Positions 42,428 through 52,162 are shown, counted from the first letter of the stretch. The stretch is 64,000 bases of DNA from Desulfobacter sp. (GCA_028768525.1 CP054837.1:5762001-5826000); one strand, 5' to 3'. Notes: generated by a model not told the origin, from the letters alone. Translations and numbers: made by a program.

Positions 42428-43791
42428 CAGAGAAACCCCAGTTTAACGGTGAGCAGTTTTTCAAGCCTTTTGACGGCATGCTGGACGGCAAAGAGGATGA
42501 TCCTGTCCCCCGGGGCGACCTGGCTGTCCCCCTTGGGGATGATGACAGTGTCATCCCGGATGATGCAGACCAGCAGCGCCCCTTTGGGAAATGTCATTTT
42601 CTTGAGGGGCCGTTTGGTGATATCCGATGTTTCCAGGGCGATGGCTTCGATGAATTCCCCCCGTTCCCCGAAAATGGAGATATCCGATACCACGTTGCCC
42701 TGGCGGATATCCTGGAGGATGGAGGAGACCGCCGAGATACGGGTGGAGACGATCTTTTCAATGCCGATGGTGGAAAGCAGGGGGTAGTAGTCGGATTTGC
42801 CGATACGGGTGATGGTATTGGTCACCCCCATGTTTTTGGCCAGCAGGGAGACCAGGATATTGGTTTCGTCGTCGTCGGTAACCGAGACCACTGCATCCAT
42901 CTCCCCGATGTTTTCTTCCATGAAAAGCTTCTGGTCTGACCCGTCCCCATGGAGGACGACGGCCCTGTTCATCTGCTCGGAAAGTTCATGGCAGCGGTCC
43001 AGGTTGGATTCAATGATTTTGACCTGGATTTTTTCCTGTTCAAGGGCCCGGCCAAGCTGGACCCCGATACGCCCCCCACCCACGATCAATACTTTTCGTA
43101 CGGGGGTAAGGCCGATGCCCAGCAGGTTAAGGGTTTTTTCAAGGCTGCGGGTCTCACAGACAAAGTAGACCAGGTCATTGGCTTTTACCTTGTCTTTGCC
43201 CCGGGGAACGATGACCTCATTTCCACGGATAATGGCGGCGATCAGCGGCCGGTCGTCGCCGAAAGCCGTATAGAACTTGGACAGGGGCATACCGGCGATG
43301 GGCGAGGAGGGGTTGATGCGGATACCCACATATTTGACTTTCCCGTCCAGAAAATCTCCGATATCCTTGGCCCAGGGCACCTCCATGAGTTTGCGGATGG
43401 TTTTGACCACTTCGACTTCCGGGTTGATAATGGTATCGATGCTGGGGGTTTCATTTTTAAATGTGGCGTGAAAGGGGATGAACTCCTCATTTCGCAGGCG
43501 GATGAGTTTCCGGGTCAGCGGAGAGATCCGGTTGGCAATGAGGCAGGCCACAATATTGATTTCATCGCTGTCCGTCACCGCCAGCAGGAGGTCCGCATCC
43601 TTAATGCCGGCTTCCTTGAGCACGGCCGGGCTTGAGCCCGACCCTGTCACCACATGCACATCAAGGTCTTCTGTGATTCTGCGGGTGGCCCCTGGATCCT
43701 GGTCTATCACCGTGACATCTTTGCTTTCCTGTGCCATGCGGCTTGCAATGTTGTAGCCGACCTGGCCAGCACCGATAATCACTATCTTCAT
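42427..43791 (-). CDS. trkA: Trk system regulatory subunit TrkA
   Basis: The 454-residue cytoplasmic protein is a double-length TrkA. It has an NAD-binding RCK domain (about 1-120, IIGAGQVGYNIASRM), a TrkA-C domain (about 140-215), a second RCK (about 230-345, IVGGGRIGVQLGRAL) and a second TrkA-C (about 370-452). Both GxGxxG motifs are intact, so both halves should bind NAD(H). It gates TrkH and is encoded just before it in one operon. The 197-base gap upstream holds its promoter. Confidence 0.95.
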   Translation of the reverse strand: MKIVIIGAGQVGYNIASRMAQESKDVTVIDQDPGATRRITEDLDVHVVTGSGSSPAVLKEAGIKDADLLLAVTDSDEINIVACLIANRISPLTRKLIRLRNEEFIPFHATFKNETPSIDTIINPEVEVVKTIRKLMEVPWAKDIGDFLDGKVKYVGIRINPSSPIAGMPLSKFYTAFGDDRPLIAAIIRGNEVIVPRGKDKVKANDLVYFVCETRSLEKTLNLLGIGLTPVRKVLIVGGGRIGVQLGRALEQEKIQVKIIESNLDRCHELSEQMNRAVVLHGDGSDQKLFMEENIGEMDAVVSVTDDDETNILVSLLAKNMGVTNTITRIGKSDYYPLLSTIGIEKIVSTRISAVSSILQDIRQGNVVSDISIFGERGEFIEAIALETSDITKRPLKKMTFPKGALLVCIIRDDTVIIPKGDSQVAPGDRIILFAVQHAVKRLEKLLTVKLGFL

Positions 43792-43988
43792 GGGGTATCT
43801 CCTTTCAAAAGCTTTTATAAGCCTTTCTTATGAGGCGCAAAAAGTACTATATTCATGTTTTTATGTCAACATGGGCGGTTTTGCATTGCGATTTCTCAGT
43901 GATTTGCTGTAAGCTGTAGCGAATCCTGAAATCATATTCGCCGGGCGATTCCAGCGGGGGTGCCCGTATCCTTTAACGGGAGAAAAAT

Positions 43989-46472
43989 ATGATCAAAATC
44001 CCAGGAAAAATGTGGGTAATGATTGTTGTTCTGACCTTTTTATTTCCCTTGACCGGCGGCGCCGGAAATTCCGGACTGGGCGGCAATGCCGGCTGGCTGA
44101 CCCCGGAAGAAAAGGCATGGCTTAAGGCCCACCCTGAGATTCGCCTGGCCCCGGATCCGGATTTCCCTCCCATTGAATGGATAGATGAGCGGGGGCAATT
44201 TCAAGGGCTGGCTGCGGATTTTGCGGGCCTGGTCGAAAACCGGCTGGGTATCCGTTTCAAGGTCGTGAAGCTGTCAAGCTGGAGCGCTGTGATAGCGGCG
44301 GTGAAACACAGAAAAGTGGATGTCCTTTCTGCCGCATCTCCCTCGGTCCAGCGCAGGGAATACCTGAATTTTACCGAACCCCATATTGTTTTGCCCGGTC
44401 TGATTTTTGTCAGAGAGGACCAGATGGGGCCTGTGAACCTTGCCGAGCTTCGGGGGAAAAAGGCCACCGTGGTTTCCCAGTATGTATGGGAGGACTATCT
44501 TTCACGGGATTATCCAGAGATTCGCCTCTATCCCGGGCCCGGGGTCGCCGCCTGTCTCAGGATGGTTTCCTTCGGATCCGTGGATGCCATGGTGGGCGAC
44601 CTGGCAACGGCAACCTATTATCTGCAGAAGGAGGGAATCACCAATCTTCGGGTTGCCGGGGAAAGCGGGTACCATAGCTATCTTTCATTTGCTGTGCGAA
44701 ATGACTGGCCCGTGCTGGCCGCCATACTTGGGAAGGCATTGGCAGATATAGATCCGGGTGAGAGCAAGGCTGTCCTGGACAGATGGATCCGCATGGAGGG
44801 CCATTCTTTCATCGGAAGCCGTCCCTTTTTGATTCTTTTAGCCGTTGTCATCGGCGGCACATTGCTGGAGCTGGTATGGAACCGGTCCCTGCAGCGGGTG
44901 GTCCGGGAGCGGACACAGGAACTGCGATTCGAACTTGCCGGAAGAAAGGAGGCGGTGGCCGCCCTGGCGGAAAGTGAAGAAAAACTCCGGCAGATTACCG
45001 CATCTGCCCGGGATGGCATTATTATGATGGACAGCCGGGGCAGGGTGTCGTTCTGGAACCGGGCGGCTGAAAAAATTTTCGGATATGAGGCCGGTGAGAT
45101 TCTGGGAAAAGACCTTCACCGGGTTTTGGCACCGGAGAAATACTATTCTGATTTTAAAAATGGGTTCCACCGGTTCAGGGAAGAGGGCAGCGGGAGACTG
45201 GTCGGCAGCAACATCCAGGTGTCCGGCCTAAAAAAGGACGGCAAGGAGTTTCCCATTGAAGTCTCTTTGTCCTCGGTGAAGATGAAGGGCCAGTGGTACG
45301 GCATCGGCATCGTCAGGGACATTACCGCCCGGGTTCAGGCTGAATCAGAGAAAAAAGAAATGGAAAAAAAGCTTCAGCATTCCCAGAAAATGGAGGCCCT
45401 GGGAACCCTGGCCGGGGGGATTGCCCATGATTTCAACAATATTCTGTCAGGAATTTACGGGTACAGCCAGCTGGCGGAAATGCATCTCAAGCGGCCCAAC
45501 GAGGCCATGGTGGATATCAAAAATATAGTGAAAGGGGCTTCCCGGGCAGCGGAGCTGGTGCATCAGATTCTGACCTTCAGCCGAAGGGCCGATCCGGAAA
45601 AGCAGCCCCTATCTCTGTTCATCGTTGCAAAAGAGGTGGTCAAACTGATCCGGTCCACCATTCCGGCCACCATTGAAATACGGGAGGTCATCAATTCAAC
45701 GGCAGCGATCATGGCCGACCCTACCCAGATGCATCAGATGATCATGAATCTGTGTACCAATGCCTCCCATGCCATGGCCGATTCAGGGGGCGAGCTGACC
45801 ATTGCATTGGATGAGGTCGATGCAAAGGGGAAAAAATACCTTGAACTGAAGGTGGCCGACACCGGGCACGGCATGGATGCGGTCACCCTGGAAAAGGCCT
45901 TTGAACCCTATTTTACAACGAAACCCAGGGAAAAAGGGACCGGCTTGGGCCTGGCCCTGGTCCATGCCATCGTTGACGAGCACGGCGGCGAACTCAGTGT
46001 CAGCAGTGTTCCCGGCGAGGGGACCCGGTTTTCCATCCGCTTCCCGGTGGTTGAAAAGAAAAAAACACCCAGGGAAAGGCTGCCGGAATCAAAACAATTG
46101 ACCGGCACCGAATCCATCATGCTTGTGGATGATGAAGAGAGCATACGGACATTCGGGGAATATATCCTGAAAAAATACGGCTATTCTGTAATGGTTTTCA
46201 AGGATGGTGAAGAGGCGTTCAAGGCGTTTTCCCGTGATCCGGGCGGCTTTGACCTGGTTATTTCCGACGTGACCATGCCCCGGATGACCGGGGACGAACT
46301 GGCCGATAAAGTCATGGCCCTCCGCAATGACATCCCCGTTATCCTGTGCACCGGGTACAGCGAAAAAATGAGTAAGGAAAGGGCCAGAGAAAAGGGCTTG
46401 GCCGGATTTATTCAAAAACCCTTTTCGGCCAGCGCCCTGTGTGCGGTGATCCGTGAGGTGCTGGACCGCTGA
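43989..46472 (+). CDS. Hybrid histidine kinase with a periplasmic solute-binding sensor
   Basis: The 827-residue protein has a signal sequence (about 1-24) and a family 3 solute-binding domain (about 35-270: WLTPEEKAWLKAHPEIRLAP, then DVLSAASPSVQRREYLNFTEP). One span (about 278-296) leads to a PAS domain (about 330-455), a DHp helix with GGIAHDFNNILSGIYGYS (phospho-His) and an ATPase domain (NLCTNASHAM, DTGHGMD, GTGLGLALVHAIV). A C-terminal receiver (about 705-825) has LVDDEES, SDVTMPRMTG and IQKPFS. It should sense an amino-acid-like or organic ligand outside the membrane. No output regulator is adjacent. Confidence 0.92.
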   Translation: MIKIPGKMWVMIVVLTFLFPLTGGAGNSGLGGNAGWLTPEEKAWLKAHPEIRLAPDPDFPPIEWIDERGQFQGLAADFAGLVENRLGIRFKVVKLSSWSAVIAAVKHRKVDVLSAASPSVQRREYLNFTEPHIVLPGLIFVREDQMGPVNLAELRGKKATVVSQYVWEDYLSRDYPEIRLYPGPGVAACLRMVSFGSVDAMVGDLATATYYLQKEGITNLRVAGESGYHSYLSFAVRNDWPVLAAILGKALADIDPGESKAVLDRWIRMEGHSFIGSRPFLILLAVVIGGTLLELVWNRSLQRVVRERTQELRFELAGRKEAVAALAESEEKLRQITASARDGIIMMDSRGRVSFWNRAAEKIFGYEAGEILGKDLHRVLAPEKYYSDFKNGFHRFREEGSGRLVGSNIQVSGLKKDGKEFPIEVSLSSVKMKGQWYGIGIVRDITARVQAESEKKEMEKKLQHSQKMEALGTLAGGIAHDFNNILSGIYGYSQLAEMHLKRPNEAMVDIKNIVKGASRAAELVHQILTFSRRADPEKQPLSLFIVAKEVVKLIRSTIPATIEIREVINSTAAIMADPTQMHQMIMNLCTNASHAMADSGGELTIALDEVDAKGKKYLELKVADTGHGMDAVTLEKAFEPYFTTKPREKGTGLGLALVHAIVDEHGGELSVSSVPGEGTRFSIRFPVVEKKKTPRERLPESKQLTGTESIMLVDDEESIRTFGEYILKKYGYSVMVFKDGEEAFKAFSRDPGGFDLVISDVTMPRMTGDELADKVMALRNDIPVILCTGYSEKMSKERAREKGLAGFIQKPFSASALCAVIREVLDR

Positions 46473-46531
46473 CGGGCCACTGGCGGATCACTGCGGATCA
46501 TTTGGGTTGAGGTGATGCGGTGAAAAATGGA

Positions 46532-46560
46532 CCGGCCGGCCCGCTGGCGGGGCCGGCCGG
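46532..46560. terminator. GC-rich hairpin between convergent genes
   Basis: A perfect 11-bp stem (CCGGCCGGCCC and complement) with a 7-base loop. On the minus strand it is followed by T-CCATTTTT, on the plus strand by an AT-rich segment. It is placed to end both the hybrid kinase and the CBS gene transcripts, although the U-runs are weak. Confidence 0.6.
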
Positions 46561-46567
46561 CAAGGAT

Positions 46568-47122
46568 TTATTCGGTCAGTTCACACACCAGGTCAAAGAT
46601 ATCGGCAAGCCTAAGGATGCCCACAACCGTATCCCCGTCCAGCACCAAAAGCGACTGGTGACAGCCCAGTATGAACTGGTGAACGGCTTCTGCAATCGGT
46701 GCGTCCTGGTCGACGTATTCGCCCTGGGAGGGCGAATACATGATATCTTTCACCCTCAGGCGGCCGGCTTTGGCGATCAATTCCTCCATGGTTTCATCCC
46801 AGAGCTCCAGCTTGTCCACCAGGGAGGTGAGGAAATCATTGTTGAAGCCGAATCTGGACAGCCCGATGCAGCCCGCATCTTCCGAGTGCTCGAACTGACG
46901 GTATTTGGGTTCTAAGGATTTGAGAATTTCACGGATGCCGAGTTTCCCCACCACTGTATCGCCTTTGCCCAGGGCCAGTACGGCACGGTGTTTATGGCGG
47001 AATTTGGTATCGGACTGGGCCGCCTTCAATGCCCTGATGGCATCGGCCAGTGTGGCATCCTGGGAAACCGTTGCATAATCCGACAGGGGTATCATAAATT
47101 CGCTGACGTTTCTTGCTTTCAT
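46568..47122 (-). CDS. CBS-pair protein
   Basis: Starting at the ATG behind GGAAGG, the protein has 184 residues with two CBS domains. The first (about 5-65, FMIPLSDYATVSQDATLADA) is split from the second (about 115-180, VKDIMYSPSQGEYVDQDAPI) by a linker of about 45 residues. CBS pairs bind adenine nucleotides and often regulate a transporter in cis or trans. The gene follows the SLC13 transporter by 21 bases, so nucleotide control of that transporter is likely. Confidence 0.88.
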   Translation of the reverse strand: MKARNVSEFMIPLSDYATVSQDATLADAIRALKAAQSDTKFRHKHRAVLALGKGDTVVGKLGIREILKSLEPKYRQFEHSEDAGCIGLSRFGFNNDFLTSLVDKLELWDETMEELIAKAGRLRVKDIMYSPSQGEYVDQDAPIAEAVHQFILGCHQSLLVLDGDTVVGILRLADIFDLVCELTE

Positions 47123-47143
47123 TTCATACCTTCCTTTCGGCAA

Positions 47144-48610
47144 TTAGCTTGCCAGGGTAATGGGCATTCCCATGAGACCCCACAGCCAGATGGCACCGGC
47201 CACAACGATCATCAGGATAATACTGGCGGGGACGCCGTACATGAAAAATTCCCCTGTGGTAAACTGTTTGGAGTCATAGGCGATGGCATTGGGGGCTGCG
47301 CCGACCAGAAGCAGAAACGGCATACCGGCGGTTACCAGGGCGCTGAACAGGATGACTTCAGGTGCCACATGCAGGTAAGGCGCGATGACCAGGGCAACGG
47401 GCAGGGAGATGGCGATGGCTGCCACGTTCATGATAAAGTTGGTCATGATCATGACAAAAAAGGCAATACTCATGACAAAGACAAACCAGTGGGATTCCTT
47501 GAACATGCTGAGCCAGTTGATGGCCAGCCATTCTGCCGCACCTGTTTCCCAGAGGCAGAACCCAATACTCATGGCCCCTCCAAACAATAATATAATGTTC
47601 CAGGGGATTGACTCAAGGTCTTTTATGTCAAGGATTTTAACGACAAAGAAAAGGGCGGTTGCGATGAGCATGATGGCGTTTTTATCCAGCGGGGCAATGG
47701 CCGGTATAAACTGTTTGATGGACATGATGCCGATACAGGAAAAAATGATGAGGGCCGCCAGTATCTCGGTGCCGGTGATTTTTCCCATGGCTGCACTCAG
47801 CTTTTTGGCCTTTTCCCTCAGCCCGGGGATTTCTTTTTTCTCGGGTTTGAAGAAAATCATGAAAAATCCCCAGAGGATGAAGGTCATGGCCCAGCCAATG
47901 GGGAACATGTAATAGGACAGTTCGAAAAAAGAAATATCTTTTCCCACGATGTCTTTGAAGAAACCGATGGCAACAGCACCCCGGGCAGCACCCAGCAGGG
48001 TGACGATGGAACCGGCACCGGCCACAAAGGCCATCCCCATGAACAGGCCCTTGCCGAATTTGGTGGGGCCTTCTTCCTCGGTGTACATGCCGTAGATGGT
48101 TAAGAGCAGCGGGAACATGGTGGCGGCCACGGCCGTATGGGCCATGATATGGGTCAGGGCGGCCGTTACCACAAAACATCCCAGGTAGATCATTGAGGTC
48201 TTTTCCCCCACAATGGCCAGCATCTTGTAAGCCAGCCGCTTGGTAAGCCCGGTCTTGGTGAATACCATGCCGATGACAAGGGAGCCGAAGATAAAGAGGA
48301 CGGAAGGGGTCATGAAGTCCTTGAGTGCTTTTTCAGCGGGGCGGACCATAAACAGCACCTGCATGGCCCCCAGGGTGAGGCTGGTTACGCCGATGGGCAC
48401 GACTTCAAATACCCACCATGTACCGGCCAGAAGAAATATGGCGATGGCACCTTTGCCCTGCTGGCTGAGGGTAAAATGCTTGCCTAGGGGATCCACGGCA
48501 TCGGGCCATGGGGGTGAAAAATTAACAATGGCAAATAATGTTACACCGATAAGGATAAATAGGATTCGTTTCCAATCCACGTTTGATGGTGTTGCGCTTT
48601 CGGTTGTCAT
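47144..48610 (-). CDS. SLC13/DASS sodium-coupled anion transporter
   Basis: The 488-residue protein has about 12-14 spans and is a member of the divalent anion:Na+ symporter family, related to dicarboxylate and sulfate carriers. Family motifs include AHTAVAATMFPLLLTIY (hairpin 1), MTNFIMNVAAIAISLPVAL (hairpin 2) and GAAPNAIAYDSKQ. The substrate (sulfate or a C4-dicarboxylate) cannot be decided from sequence; in a presumed sulfate reducer both are reasonable. It is followed by the CBS gene and preceded by the cytidylate-kinase-like gene. Confidence 0.9.
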   Translation of the reverse strand: MTTESATPSNVDWKRILFILIGVTLFAIVNFSPPWPDAVDPLGKHFTLSQQGKGAIAIFLLAGTWWVFEVVPIGVTSLTLGAMQVLFMVRPAEKALKDFMTPSVLFIFGSLVIGMVFTKTGLTKRLAYKMLAIVGEKTSMIYLGCFVVTAALTHIMAHTAVAATMFPLLLTIYGMYTEEEGPTKFGKGLFMGMAFVAGAGSIVTLLGAARGAVAIGFFKDIVGKDISFFELSYYMFPIGWAMTFILWGFFMIFFKPEKKEIPGLREKAKKLSAAMGKITGTEILAALIIFSCIGIMSIKQFIPAIAPLDKNAIMLIATALFFVVKILDIKDLESIPWNIILLFGGAMSIGFCLWETGAAEWLAINWLSMFKESHWFVFVMSIAFFVMIMTNFIMNVAAIAISLPVALVIAPYLHVAPEVILFSALVTAGMPFLLLVGAAPNAIAYDSKQFTTGEFFMYGVPASIILMIVVAGAIWLWGLMGMPITLAS

Positions 48611-48633
48611 TTGTGGCTTACGCTCCTTTGTAG

Positions 48634-48645
48634 TACTAATTAGTA
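48634..48645. promoter_or_regulatory. Perfect palindrome upstream of the SLC13 transporter
   Basis: TACTAATTAGTA is a 12-base perfect palindrome 24 bases before the transporter start, in the 94-base gap behind the kinase-like gene. It may be an operator controlling the transporter; no matching regulator is seen. Confidence 0.35.
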
Positions 48646-48704
48646 GATTTTACCTTTATTTTTGGAACCCCTTTCCTGTGACGGCAAAGAAGTCTCCGAT
48701 GTTT

Positions 48705-49592
48705 CTATGGCTTGCTCCGGTATCCCCGGGGCGGACCGATATTAAAATTTTTGACTATGCTGCCTTTATAATAATTGGGGCCGATTTTTGTTTTTACGGT
48801 TTCAACCCCCGGCACTGCGGTTGCGGCGGCCATGATTTGCTGTTGAATTTTTGACAGATTCATGACTTTTCTGTCAAGGGTAACCGTAACATTTCCCGAT
48901 TGCGTGTCCACCAATAGACCCGTGCCAAAGGCCGACAAGGCCACTTCCACATTTGAGTTGATGCAGAAGTCCGATATTTTATTGGGGGCTGGCTGATTGA
49001 AGGGCGGAGCGGCAAGGGCGGCCTTAATTTGTTCGGCCAGGTACCTGGCAAGCGTTTCGTCCATATTCAGATGGTTGGTATAGGCATCTTCGTGGGCGAT
49101 CACCAGATCATACTGGCTGGTATCCAGCGGCAGTTTGCCGGTCAGGTTTTTAACCCACCATTCGGCCCGCCGGTCCGCCTTTTCAAGAATGGATTCGGCC
49201 GAAGACTCGGACAGCCTGCCGTTTTCCACGGCCCGCCGGATGCGGACCGGTTGCGGGGCCGTGGATAAAATTTTGAATACATGTGAGATGCTTGCGGGGA
49301 TCAGGTGGCTGATAATGCCGATGAAAATGCAATTGTCCCTGGCAATGGCGTCGGACAGGGTCTTTTTCAAGCCTGAGACGCAGCGCTCACGGTCATGGGT
49401 AAACTCATTATGGGGGACGGGTTTACCGTGGACCACCTTGAAAATGAGATCGTCGGGCAGCCCCTGGGTAAGGCTGGTTGCTTCCACAAGGTCGGTGTCG
49501 GTGCAGACCGTGGCTCCGTAGGTTTCCGCCAGGATCTCTATTAATTGTCTTGGGGCCGTGTGCAGCCCGCATGTAATGGCAATGACCGGCAT
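48705..49592 (-). CDS. Cytidylate-kinase-like protein with a BON-like C-terminus
   Basis: The 295-residue protein resembles the cytidylate-kinase-like family over about residues 1-200 (VIAITCG at the start, FIGIISHLIPA, LTGKLPLDTSQYDLVIA). The P-loop is lost: LHTAPRQL replaces the usual GSGGxE/GSGKST, so kinase activity is doubtful. Residues about 215-285 look like a BON domain (VTVTLDRKVMNLSKIQQQI, VPGVETVKTKIG). It is the first gene of the set with the SLC13 carrier and CBS protein and may sense a nucleotide rather than use it. Confidence 0.75.
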   Translation of the reverse strand: MPVIAITCGLHTAPRQLIEILAETYGATVCTDTDLVEATSLTQGLPDDLIFKVVHGKPVPHNEFTHDRERCVSGLKKTLSDAIARDNCIFIGIISHLIPASISHVFKILSTAPQPVRIRRAVENGRLSESSAESILEKADRRAEWWVKNLTGKLPLDTSQYDLVIAHEDAYTNHLNMDETLARYLAEQIKAALAAPPFNQPAPNKISDFCINSNVEVALSAFGTGLLVDTQSGNVTVTLDRKVMNLSKIQQQIMAAATAVPGVETVKTKIGPNYYKGSIVKNFNIGPPRGYRSKP

Positions 49593-49822
49593 GGCTTACG
49601 CTTGCAAATTTGTTATCAATCTATGGACAACCCAATGGTGCCCAGGCTCTGGCCGTAATACGGTTAGCTTATGAGCAAGGAGTATGCCAAGTGGCGTAAC
49701 GCCCCTGTGGTGAAGGGATGGTGTTCGAAATGATTTATGATATGATACTAAATGAAACGTTTTAAAACATTATTATTGGAAATAATTTGTAACAAAATGA
49801 AACAAAATGAAATGACTGAATG

Positions 49823-50185
49823 CTAAATCAGGTTTCCCTCAACCATACGGGTGGAAAGAATGTCCCCCGGCGACAGCGCGCGGTTCTGCCACCGTTCAAA
49901 GGCCTGCTGCCAGTCACCCACCACAGCGTCGAATATTTTCATTTTTTTCCATTCCAGGAATTCATAGTATTCGCCTTCAACAGCGCCGCAAATAAGGGTA
50001 TTGATATTTTCCGACAATAGAAGCCGGCAGAGCTCATCGGCAGATGATTGGGGGAGTACGATGATCTGCTTGTTGGTGACAGTTGAGCGGTCCGTTGTCT
50101 GGAGGATCACCACTTCCGTAGCCAGATCAAACCGGGGAATGATGTCGTCACCGTGAACAGGTATGGCAATTTTATGTACGGGCAT
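49823..50185 (-). CDS. NifX/NifB-like dinitrogenase cofactor-family protein
   Basis: The 120-residue protein has the fold signature of the dinitrogenase iron-molybdenum cofactor family: KIAIPVHGDDIIPRFDLATE at the start and LLLSENINTLICGAV near residue 56. Members bind metal-sulfur clusters or act as small accessory proteins. It follows the sigma54 activator by five bases. Many anaerobes carry such orphan copies outside nif loci; no nif gene is present here. Confidence 0.83.
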   Translation of the reverse strand: MPVHKIAIPVHGDDIIPRFDLATEVVILQTTDRSTVTNKQIIVLPQSSADELCRLLLSENINTLICGAVEGEYYEFLEWKKMKIFDAVVGDWQQAFERWQNRALSPGDILSTRMVEGNLI

Positions 50186-50190
50186 GGGGG

Positions 50191-51621
50191 TTACTCAATT
50201 CCAAATTGTTTGAGTTTTCGCCACAGGGTACTGCGGCTCATGTCCAGGAGCTGGGCGGCCCTGGCCTTTTTGCCCTTTGATTTGCGCAGGGCGTCCATGA
50301 TCATTTCCCGTTCCACCGATGCCCATGTGGTCTGGTCCGGTTTCGGTGCAGTCCCGGGCGGAGTCAACACAGAACGGGGATTCGGAGAAGGGGCTGAATT
50401 ACCGGCGGACGGGGAGGGGGGGAAGGCGGATGCCGGGCCTGATTCAACGATATAGGCCGGCAGGTTTTCCGGTTGGATCAATTGTCCCTGGGCGACGTTT
50501 ACTGCATATTCCACAATGTTTTTAAGCTCCCGTATATTGCCTTCATAGGTGTAATTCATCAGGCAGGTCAGGGCGGCCTGGGAGAATCCGGTAAGATCTT
50601 TTTCGTTTTTTGCCGCGTAGCTGTTGAAAAAGTGATCCAGCAGCAGGCGGATATCTCCTTCCCGCTCTCGCAGTGGCGGCAGATGAATCCTGGCGACATT
50701 CAGGCGGAAGAGCAGGTCTTTGCGGAATTTGCCCAACGCCACCATCTCTTCCAGGTTTCTGTGGGTGGCGGCAATGATCCTGACATCGGCATTAAACCCC
50801 TTGGTGGCCCCCAGGGGGTAGACCACCTTGTCATCCAGAAAGGTGAGCAGTTTGACCTGGAGGGGCAGGGGGAGGTCTCCGATTTCTGTCAGGAAAATGG
50901 TGCCGTTGTGGGCCAGTTTGAACCGTCCGGGCTTATTTTCAACTGCTCCGGTGAAGGCCCCTTTTTTATGGCCGAAGAGTTCTGATTCCAAAAGTGTTGC
51001 CGGAAGGGCCCCGCAGTTTATTTTTATAAAAGGCCCCACGGCGCGCTGGGAGGTCTGATGGACGGCTTCGGCCACCAGGTCTTTGCCTGTCCCGGTTTCA
51101 CCGGTAATGAGAATGGAAGTGTCGCTCTGGGCCAGCATGGGCAGGGTCTGGAAAATTTCTTCCATTTTTCGGCTTCTGCCAATGATGTTGGCAAAACTGT
51201 AAGCCACATTTTTTCCCGGGTCATTGGTGCCAATGCTTCTCAGATCTTCAATGGTCTCAATATAGCCGGTGACCTGACCCTCTGTATCCAGAATCTGGGA
51301 TGCAGTTATCCTGATGGGCAGTTTCTGGCGGTCCAGGTTAATCATATCCGTAGCGCATGAAACAGAGCGGCTCTTTATGGGGCTGGATTTTACCGGGCAG
51401 CCCGTGATGCAGGCGGCGCTTCTCAGGATATGCCTGCATTGGATGCCGTAGGCCATGTCATCGGAAAATCCGGACAAGGCCTGGAATGCCCTGTTTAAAT
51501 GGACCACCCGCCGGTCTTTGTCAAGAATCAGTATCCCCATGGGGATTTCATCCAGGAGATGGGCAAAATCCAGCGGATTGTTCATGAGTGAATGAATACA
51601 GGGAAGCTCGGACCTATACAT
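50191..51621 (-). CDS. PAS-containing sigma54-dependent activator
   Basis: The 476-residue protein has a PAS domain (about 15-130, with GIQCRHILRSAACITGCP, a Cys-rich segment), an AAA+ domain (about 145-380: GETGTGKDLVAEAVH Walker A, GAFTGA sigma54 loop, LFRLNVARIHLPPLRER) and a Fis-type HTH at the end (AAQLLDMSRSTLWRKLKQFG). Walker B reads IFLTEIGD where most family members have LDEIGD; the catalytic Glu is kept. Without a receiver it may be controlled by the PAS domain or by the separate receiver encoded just before it. The Cys cluster may bind a metal or sense redox. Confidence 0.92.
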   Translation of the reverse strand: MYRSELPCIHSLMNNPLDFAHLLDEIPMGILILDKDRRVVHLNRAFQALSGFSDDMAYGIQCRHILRSAACITGCPVKSSPIKSRSVSCATDMINLDRQKLPIRITASQILDTEGQVTGYIETIEDLRSIGTNDPGKNVAYSFANIIGRSRKMEEIFQTLPMLAQSDTSILITGETGTGKDLVAEAVHQTSQRAVGPFIKINCGALPATLLESELFGHKKGAFTGAVENKPGRFKLAHNGTIFLTEIGDLPLPLQVKLLTFLDDKVVYPLGATKGFNADVRIIAATHRNLEEMVALGKFRKDLLFRLNVARIHLPPLREREGDIRLLLDHFFNSYAAKNEKDLTGFSQAALTCLMNYTYEGNIRELKNIVEYAVNVAQGQLIQPENLPAYIVESGPASAFPPSPSAGNSAPSPNPRSVLTPPGTAPKPDQTTWASVEREMIMDALRKSKGKKARAAQLLDMSRSTLWRKLKQFGIE

Positions 51622-51665
51622 TCTGACGGGTCATCCTTTTGATAAATACGGCCGCGGGATGTGAC

Positions 51666-52094
51666 CTAGTTTCCGTACCGCTGGAGGATATCTTTGATTT
51701 TTTCTTCGGTCTGTTTTTCAACGATCAGCATTTTGTCGGCTTTGGCCTGTTTTATTTTCTGGGAGAGGGTTTCAAGGTCCGCCGGCTTTTCCAGGAAATC
51801 AGCCGCACCGATTTTCATGGCTTCAACTGTTTTTTCAACGGTGGCATAACCGGTGAGCAGGATGATCTGAAGCTCCGGGCTTTTGTTCTTGATGTTTTTC
51901 AATGTTTCCAGTCCATCCATTTCCGGCATCTGGAAATCCATTACAATGGCATCAAAGGATTCTTTTGCCAGGATGTCCAGGGCGTCTGCAGCGGACCCGG
52001 CAGTCGTCACCTTCATTCCCATGCCTGACATGCGCAGGGACATGATTTCCAGAAACTCTTTTTCATCGTCAACAAGCAATACTTTTTCGGACAT
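51666..52094 (-). CDS. Stand-alone receiver, partner of the sigma54 activator
   Basis: The 142-residue receiver has DDE (residues 9-11), VMDFQMPEMDG (phospho-Asp near 53), LLTGYAT and LEKPADLE, plus a charged helical tail of about 20 residues. It lies 44 bases before the sigma54 activator and 68 bases after the kinase-like gene. It probably receives phosphate from a kinase in trans and passes control to the activator, as a split NtrC. Confidence 0.9.
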   Translation of the reverse strand: MSEKVLLVDDEKEFLEIMSLRMSGMGMKVTTAGSAADALDILAKESFDAIVMDFQMPEMDGLETLKNIKNKSPELQIILLTGYATVEKTVEAMKIGAADFLEKPADLETLSQKIKQAKADKMLIVEKQTEEKIKDILQRYGN

Positions 52095-52162
52095 TTTTTA
52101 CTCCTTCCCCTGTATCTGCCCGGTTGCCATCCAGGCATGGGATTCGATCCAATGGTTTTCTC

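Noticed and set aside
49570..49620. Sigma54-like promoter near the cytidylate-kinase-like gene
   Set aside because: GG and GC elements are one base off the required spacing and point away from any gene.
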